From the NCBI GenBank assembly GCA_016197405.1, contig JACPVR010000009.1:1-64000 (forward strand): a DNA stretch of 64,000 nucleotides, given 5' to 3'. Made by a program: the position numbers and the translations under genes. Numbering within the stretch: position 1 is the stretch's first letter; every line of letters starts with the position of its first letter. Below, piece after piece: positions 60,024-64,000 of this stretch. The DNA comes from Mycobacterium sp. GTDB taxonomy: Bacteria > Actinomycetota > Actinomycetes > Mycobacteriales > Mycobacteriaceae. The notes under the pieces were generated by a model, which saw nothing but the letters and a program-made list of their open reading frames with translations, had not been told where the DNA came from and made no database searches.

Positions 60024-61538
60024 TCAGGCCTGGTGGGTGCGGGCATAGTTTGGGCCCGCATCGCCGCGCTTCAGGCGCGCACGCAATCCGGTTCCCCACC
60101 ACAGCGCTCCAACGGCGATGATGCCGAGGAAGACGTAGCCGTTTCCGGCGAACTGCGGCAGGAATATCAGTGCGACAGCGACCGCCAGGAACGCCACCAA
60201 CGAGACCACATAGATCGGCGCCCGAAATCGACCGAGGTCGAATGTGCCGGGTTCGCCCCGGGGGATGGTGTCTTTACGGATGCCGATCAGCAGGCCGATG
60301 GTCTGCAGGATGTAGACCGAGAAGAACAGCAGCGCACCAATTCCCAGGATGAAGTTGAACGCTTTCACACTGACAAGTGCGCTCAACAGCAGCACCGATG
60401 CCAACGAGCCGAGGCCGATCACCGCATACGTCGGCGTCTTGGTCTTGGGCGAAACATGACGCCACAGGTGCGAGAACGGCAGCATGTTGTCGCGCGCCAT
60501 CGAGTAGGTCAACCGGGTGGCCACCAGAACATTCGACAGCAGGCACGCCAAGATGTTGGTCAAGGCAACGGCGACAATGATTTTCGTCACCACCGGACCT
60601 GCCTGTTGGTTGATGATCTCCTCGATCGGTGCCGCGGCGGCGTTCTCCACTGCGGCCTGATCGCGGATGGCAAGGACGTAGACGACGTACATGAGGAACT
60701 CGATGACGACCGACGCGACCAGCGCGTAGAGCATGGTGCGCGGCACGACGTAGCGCGCATCCTTGGTCTCTTCGGCGACGTCCGCACCAGACTCGACACC
60801 GATGAGACCGAAGAAGGGGCCCAGCGCCGCCGCCAGCCATGCGACGGCATACGAACTGTGACCGTCGGAGGTTCCGCCGGTGAACAGCACCGAGAGCGGT
60901 TGGTGATGGTCCGGTGCGGCGAACGCGATGACGGCCACCATCGCGGTGGCGAGCACAGTGACGACGAGTTCCAGCCCGACACCGACGTTGTTGACCATGG
61001 TGGCGAATCGAACTCCGTAGATGTTGATCATCACGCAGACGAAGGCGACTGCGATCGCGATCAGGATCTGTTCGGTCTGGGTCATATTCCAGCCGAACAG
61101 ACCGCCCAGATAGCCCGACAGAATGAAGCTGACCCCGGCGATACCGCTGAGCCAGCCCATCAATGCCACGAACCCGGTGAACCAACCCAGACTGGGCCCG
61201 TTGATCCGGCTGGTCCACTGGTAGGCGTAACCGGCCAGCGGGATCTTTGCGGTCAGGTCGGCGGCGATCAGCGCCCACAGTCCGAACACCACACCGGCCA
61301 ACAGCAGCGTCCAGACGAACGGGCCGCCGGCGGTGAAATACCCCGCACCGAAGCTGGCGAAGACGGCGGTGGTGGCGCTGATGGTGGCGAAACCGATCGC
61401 GAATGAGGCGACCTTGCCGACGGAGCGATCCAGTCGCTGTTCGTAGCCGAACTCGGCGAGCCGGGCGTCTTCTGTCTCACCCGCCTTCGACGGCGGTATC
61501 GGTGATGGCGAATGTGTGGGCGTCAGAGCATCTGTCAT
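60024..61538 (-). CDS. APC-superfamily amino acid/amine permease
   Basis: This 504-residue transporter has about 12 to 13 membrane segments. The conserved APC regions are SVGKVASFAIGFATISATTA at the N-terminus and the EETKDARYVVPRTM loop in the middle. The N-terminal 40 residues are hydrophilic. Relatives carry amino acids, GABA, ethanolamine or other amines. The position directly upstream of the transaminase suggests import of its amine substrate. The ATG at 61538 is favoured by GGAG six bases upstream and by the start of the hydrophilic tail. Confidence 0.88.
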   Translation of the reverse strand: MTDALTPTHSPSPIPPSKAGETEDARLAEFGYEQRLDRSVGKVASFAIGFATISATTAVFASFGAGYFTAGGPFVWTLLLAGVVFGLWALIAADLTAKIPLAGYAYQWTSRINGPSLGWFTGFVALMGWLSGIAGVSFILSGYLGGLFGWNMTQTEQILIAIAVAFVCVMINIYGVRFATMVNNVGVGLELVVTVLATAMVAVIAFAAPDHHQPLSVLFTGGTSDGHSSYAVAWLAAALGPFFGLIGVESGADVAEETKDARYVVPRTMLYALVASVVIEFLMYVVYVLAIRDQAAVENAAAAPIEEIINQQAGPVVTKIIVAVALTNILACLLSNVLVATRLTYSMARDNMLPFSHLWRHVSPKTKTPTYAVIGLGSLASVLLLSALVSVKAFNFILGIGALLFFSVYILQTIGLLIGIRKDTIPRGEPGTFDLGRFRAPIYVVSLVAFLAVAVALIFLPQFAGNGYVFLGIIAVGALWWGTGLRARLKRGDAGPNYARTHQA

Positions 61539-61628
61539 GGTCACTCCAGGTCGAACGAGACGTGAATCGCAGGTGGTGACAGGAAATCGTGTCGGCGCCC
61601 ATTGCGGAAGTTCGATATTTTGATCTGG

Positions 61629-61647
61629 TGATAACCCACGGTTATCA
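61629..61647 (-). promoter_or_regulatory. LysR-type operator between the regulator and the permease gene
   Basis: TGATAACC-CAC-GGTTATCA is a perfect inverted repeat with 8-base arms. It contains ATAAC-N5-GTTAT, a typical LysR-family (T-N11-A) binding pattern. It overlaps the stop codon of the LysR gene and lies 90 bases upstream of the permease start, so it is placed to control the permease-transaminase-racemase operon. Confidence 0.65.
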
Positions 61648-62553
61648 GTCGACCTCTTCGCCGAAATTCCACTGCTCCTGCACATGTCTGACCAGCGCCT
61701 CCGCCTGCGGCGACAATGATCCGGGCCGCCAGGCCAGCGCCGTGCGACTGAGCGGTCGGCCGGTGATCGGAACGTAGGAGATACCAGGGCGGTCGTAGAA
61801 CTCGGCCACCGACGACGTGGTGAAGCTGATGCCCAGACCCCGGGCAACCATGGTCGTCTCGGCTTCATAGGTCGCTGCCACCCCGCCGATGGTCGGCGGG
61901 CGGTTCTCCCGCAGGTCCATCGCCATCCAGTAGTCCCGCCACGGGCCCGCTGACACCGGGGCACAGATGATCGGGTCGTCGAGCAGTTCCCGGATCTCGA
62001 TCTCCGTATGGCCCGCGAACCGGTGATCGCGGGGCAGGCAAGCGACCCAGGTTTCGGTGTCCAGGATCAGCATCCGGTGTTCGGGCAGGTCCACCGGTGG
62101 CCGGATGAGCGCGACCTCGGTGCTCCCGTCGGCCAATCCGGCCGTCGGATTGGCGAAGTCATATTCGATAGGTTCGACGATCACGTCGGGATAGGCGGTT
62201 TCAAAGTGCCGGACGATCCGGAACAGCAGATCCGCGCCGGTACCGATCAGGTAACCCAGCCGCAGAACGCCTTGGCGGGTGCCCGAGAGGGTGACGAGAT
62301 TGGCCACCACCGTGTCGATGCCGCCGAGGGCCTGCTGGACCTGGGGCAGCCACGCCGCACCCAGGTCTGTCAGTGCCACTTCGTGGGTGTTCCGGGTGAA
62401 AAGCGCGACGCCGAAGCGCTGCTCGAGTTGCTTGATCGCCGTCGACAAAGCCGGCTGGGTGATGAACAGCTTCTCAGCCGCGCGTCGGTAATTGAGTTCT
62501 GCGCCGAGCACGGCGAAATATCGCAGCTGACGCAGGGTGACATCGGCAGACGT
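61645..62553 (-). CDS. LysR-family regulator, likely begins at a non-standard ACG codon
   Basis: This is a LysR-type regulator of about 302 residues. From 62553 the frame reads TSADVTLRQLRYFAVLGAEL, then NYRRAAEKLF and ITQPALSTAIKQLEQRFG: the full winged helix-turn-helix. The substrate domain follows (about 90-300). The only standard start, GTG at 62511, would drop 14 residues including part of helix 1. AGGAGG at 62563-62558 precedes an ACG at 62553 by four bases, and an in-frame stop lies just upstream. So either ACG is used, an ATG has mutated, or the shorter GTG form is made. It probably controls the permease operon. Confidence 0.8.
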   Translation of the reverse strand, partial: TSADVTLRQLRYFAVLGAELNYRRAAEKLFITQPALSTAIKQLEQRFGVALFTRNTHEVALTDLGAAWLPQVQQALGGIDTVVANLVTLSGTRQGVLRLGYLIGTGADLLFRIVRHFETAYPDVIVEPIEYDFANPTAGLADGSTEVALIRPPVDLPEHRMLILDTETWVACLPRDHRFAGHTEIEIRELLDDPIICAPVSAGPWRDYWMAMDLRENRPPTIGGVAATYEAETTMVARGLGISFTTSSVAEFYDRPGISYVPITGRPLSRTALAWRPGSLSPQAEALVRHVQEQWNFGEEVD

Positions 62554-62626
62554 AGGCCCTCCTCAGTCGGCTGTCCCCGGGCCTCGATGCTAGACAGGCC
62601 CGGCGATCTGCGTCGGCTATCCGGGC

Positions 62627-63412
62627 TCAGCCCGGCGTCCGCGACAGCCAATCCGTGACGATCGCGACCCACCCAGCCGGGTCCTCCTGGAATGTCATGT
62701 GGCCCGCGTCGATAGTGGCCAGCTCGCCTCGCGGTAGTCGGTCTGCCAGCGGCTCGGCGAGTTCGGGACGGGTCAGGATGTCTTGTTCACCGGCCAGCAC
62801 CAATGTCGGTCGGGCGATGCGGTGGATCCGATCCAAGGTGTCGTGGCCGGCGCAGGCCCGGGCCGCAGCCGCAAAGCCGAGCAGATTGAAGCCCGACCCG
62901 TCGGCCCAGTCCGCTTCCGGGTGGCCGGCCAGGTACTCGGGGCTGAAGCTCAACAGGTTGGCGAACTGCGCCAACTCGGTCGCCAACCCCTTGTCGGCCA
63001 GCGTGATCAGGTGCTCGAACAACAGGACACAGAAGGCATCCGATTGCGCCCAGGTATTGGTCAACACGGCCCGGCGGATCGCGTCGGGGTGAGCGAGCAT
63101 CCACTCCTGACAGATGGCACCGCCCATCGACGAGCCGACGACGGTCAGGTCCGCAAGCCCCAATGCGCTGGTCACCGCGTGAGCGTCAGCGGCCAGTTGA
63201 GCCACCGTGTAAGGGCCCGGCGAGGTGATGCTGCCGCCGATACCGCGGTTGTCGAAGGTCAGGCACCGGTAGCAGGAGAACGCCGGAACCACATCCGACC
63301 ACGAACGGTGGTCATCTCCCAGCCCCGCGACGAATACCAGCGCACGGCCGTCCGGATCGCCGGACTCCTCGACGAGGAAAGCACCGCGCGCGGTCTCTAC
63401 AACCGTCGTCAT
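62627..63412 (-). CDS. Alpha/beta hydrolase, unknown substrate
   Basis: This 261-residue cytoplasmic enzyme has the alpha/beta-hydrolase layout: nucleophile Ser95 in VGSSMGGA, Asp in AGEQDILTRPE and His in DAGHMTFQED. FDNRGIGGS fits the HG-loop region of esterases or lactonases. It is the first gene on the minus strand of the island, 73 bases before the LysR start, and diverges from dapD. It could act on an ester or lactone linked to the amine pathway, which is inference. Confidence 0.85.
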   Translation of the reverse strand: MTTVVETARGAFLVEESGDPDGRALVFVAGLGDDHRSWSDVVPAFSCYRCLTFDNRGIGGSITSPGPYTVAQLAADAHAVTSALGLADLTVVGSSMGGAICQEWMLAHPDAIRRAVLTNTWAQSDAFCVLLFEHLITLADKGLATELAQFANLLSFSPEYLAGHPEADWADGSGFNLLGFAAAARACAGHDTLDRIHRIARPTLVLAGEQDILTRPELAEPLADRLPRGELATIDAGHMTFQEDPAGWVAIVTDWLSRTPG

Positions 63413-63509
63413 GCCCCTACCGGCCGCCGCTGTGACCGTTCGAAGATCCGCACGCGACCAGCGTAATGGAGGTTGGTGGGCAAGATTCGGGCATGGCAGA
63501 GGCGCCCAG

Positions 63510-63515
63510 TAGCCT
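63510..63515 (+). promoter_or_regulatory. Possible leaderless -10 element of dapD
   Basis: TAGCCT ends eight bases before the GTG at 63524. It overlaps an alternative TTG start at 63515, so if this -10 is used the TTG cannot be the start. Confidence 0.35.
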
Positions 63516-63523
63516 TGACCATC

Positions 63524-64000
63524 GTGACTGGAGCTTCTGGTATCGGATTGGCGACTCTGACGACTGACGGAACGGTGCTCGACACCTGGTTCCCGGCGCC
63601 CGAGCTGGGCGCGTTCGACCAGGGTGGGACCACCCGGCTGTCGGTGGCCGAGGTTACCGACGAACTGTCGGAGCTGGTCGGCAGCGACCCGGACCGGGGC
63701 ACCGAGACGATTCTGGTGCGGACCACGATCAACGATCTGTCTGCGGAGGCCGCCGACACCTACGACGTGTACCTGCGACTGCACCTGCTCTCGCACCGTC
63801 TGGTCGCACCGCACGGGCTGAACGCCGCCGGATTCTTCGGCAAGCTCACCAACGTGGTGTGGACCAACTTCGGTCCCTGCGCTGTCGACGGTTTCGAGTC
63901 GGTGCGGGCCCGGCTGCGCCGCCGGGGTCCGGTGACGGTGTTCGGCGTCGACAAGTTCCCGCGCATGGTCGATTACGTGGTGCCCGCCGGAGTTCGTATC
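63524..64000 (+). CDS. dapD: Tetrahydrodipicolinate N-succinyltransferase DapD, 5' part
   Basis: The visible 159 residues match the N-terminal half of actinobacterial DapD, which succinylates tetrahydrodipicolinate in lysine and diaminopimelate synthesis. Blocks are ATLTTDGTVLDTWFPAPELG, LRLHLLSHRLVAPHGLN, TNVVWTNFGPCAVDGFE and GVDKFPRMVDYVVPAGVRI. The left-handed beta-helix and active site lie beyond the window edge. The GTG at 63524 fits a leaderless transcript; a TTG at 63515 would add three residues (MTI) and resembles the M. tuberculosis start. Confidence 0.93.
   Translation, partial: MTGASGIGLATLTTDGTVLDTWFPAPELGAFDQGGTTRLSVAEVTDELSELVGSDPDRGTETILVRTTINDLSAEAADTYDVYLRLHLLSHRLVAPHGLNAAGFFGKLTNVVWTNFGPCAVDGFESVRARLRRRGPVTVFGVDKFPRMVDYVVPAGVRI

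Noticed and set aside
60033..61406. A 457-codon open frame on the plus strand inside the permease gene
   Set aside because: Its translation is rich in Asp, Arg, Gln and His without any domain, and the minus strand clearly encodes a transporter.
56219..63412. Toxin-antitoxin or restriction system built on the HNH gene
   Set aside because: No methylase, antitoxin or restriction subunit lies nearby; the neighbours are amine and amino acid metabolism genes.

Overview
The window is chromosomal DNA of a rapidly growing mycobacterium (Mycolicibacterium-type). It is GC-rich. It encodes Kgd, SigE/RseA, LpqY-SugABC, GpgS, FolP2 and FadD6, has leaderless promoters with a TANNNT -10 box, and its gene order follows, from memory, the M. 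tuberculosis block Rv1254 down to Rv1201c almost gene for gene. No tRNA, rRNA or CRISPR array was seen. No stretch longer than about 300 bases lacks a gene; gaps not listed as features hold nothing I can identify.

Layout. 1-320: an insertion-sequence end that interrupts an iron-regulated siderophore-interaction gene behind an IdeR-like box. 337-7351: acyltransferase, DeaD RNA helicase, LprE-like lipoprotein and a large nuclease-helicase. 7355-11794: an accessory AsnC/rhodanese pair and two drug-efflux MFS proteins. 11936-17368: a membrane protein, Kgd and two small secreted proteins. 17506-24638: an EthA-like Baeyer-Villiger monooxygenase coupled to an alpha/beta hydrolase that reads in frame into a short-chain dehydrogenase, then LpqZ, malic enzyme, CorA and a SUFU-domain protein. 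24638-28987: the trehalose importer. 29136-35889: stress and membrane proteins, a CitE-like lyase, an MgtE-like regulator, a lytic transglycosylase and Mrp. 35894-39158: the envelope-stress group sigE-rseA-htrA-tatB. 39344-44014: O-methyltransferase and the RaaS-controlled ABC exporter. 44056-47646: DUF4126 and the divergent glgC/glgA pair for alpha-glucan and maltose-1-phosphate synthesis. 47825-53068: glycosylase, DivIVA-like protein, gpgS-folP2, fadD6 and a LOG protein. 53131-56195: an ATPase and dapE. 56219-63412: an accessory island. 63524-64000: the start of dapD.

The most interesting part is the island between dapE and dapD. It carries an SOS-boxed DUF222/HNH gene, an alanine racemase, an aminotransferase closely resembling (R)-selective amine transaminases, an APC permease, a LysR regulator and an alpha/beta hydrolase, all on the minus strand. 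The gene content suggests a route for (R)-amines: uptake, transamination onto pyruvate to give D-alanine, and racemisation to L-alanine. Other points of note are the hydrolase-dehydrogenase in-frame fusion (an EphD-like layout), a LysR gene whose proper N-terminus begins at ACG, three helically phased RaaS half-sites covering the raaS start, and a SUFU-domain gene joined to sugC. Homology statements rest on recognition of sequences by eye, not on searches.
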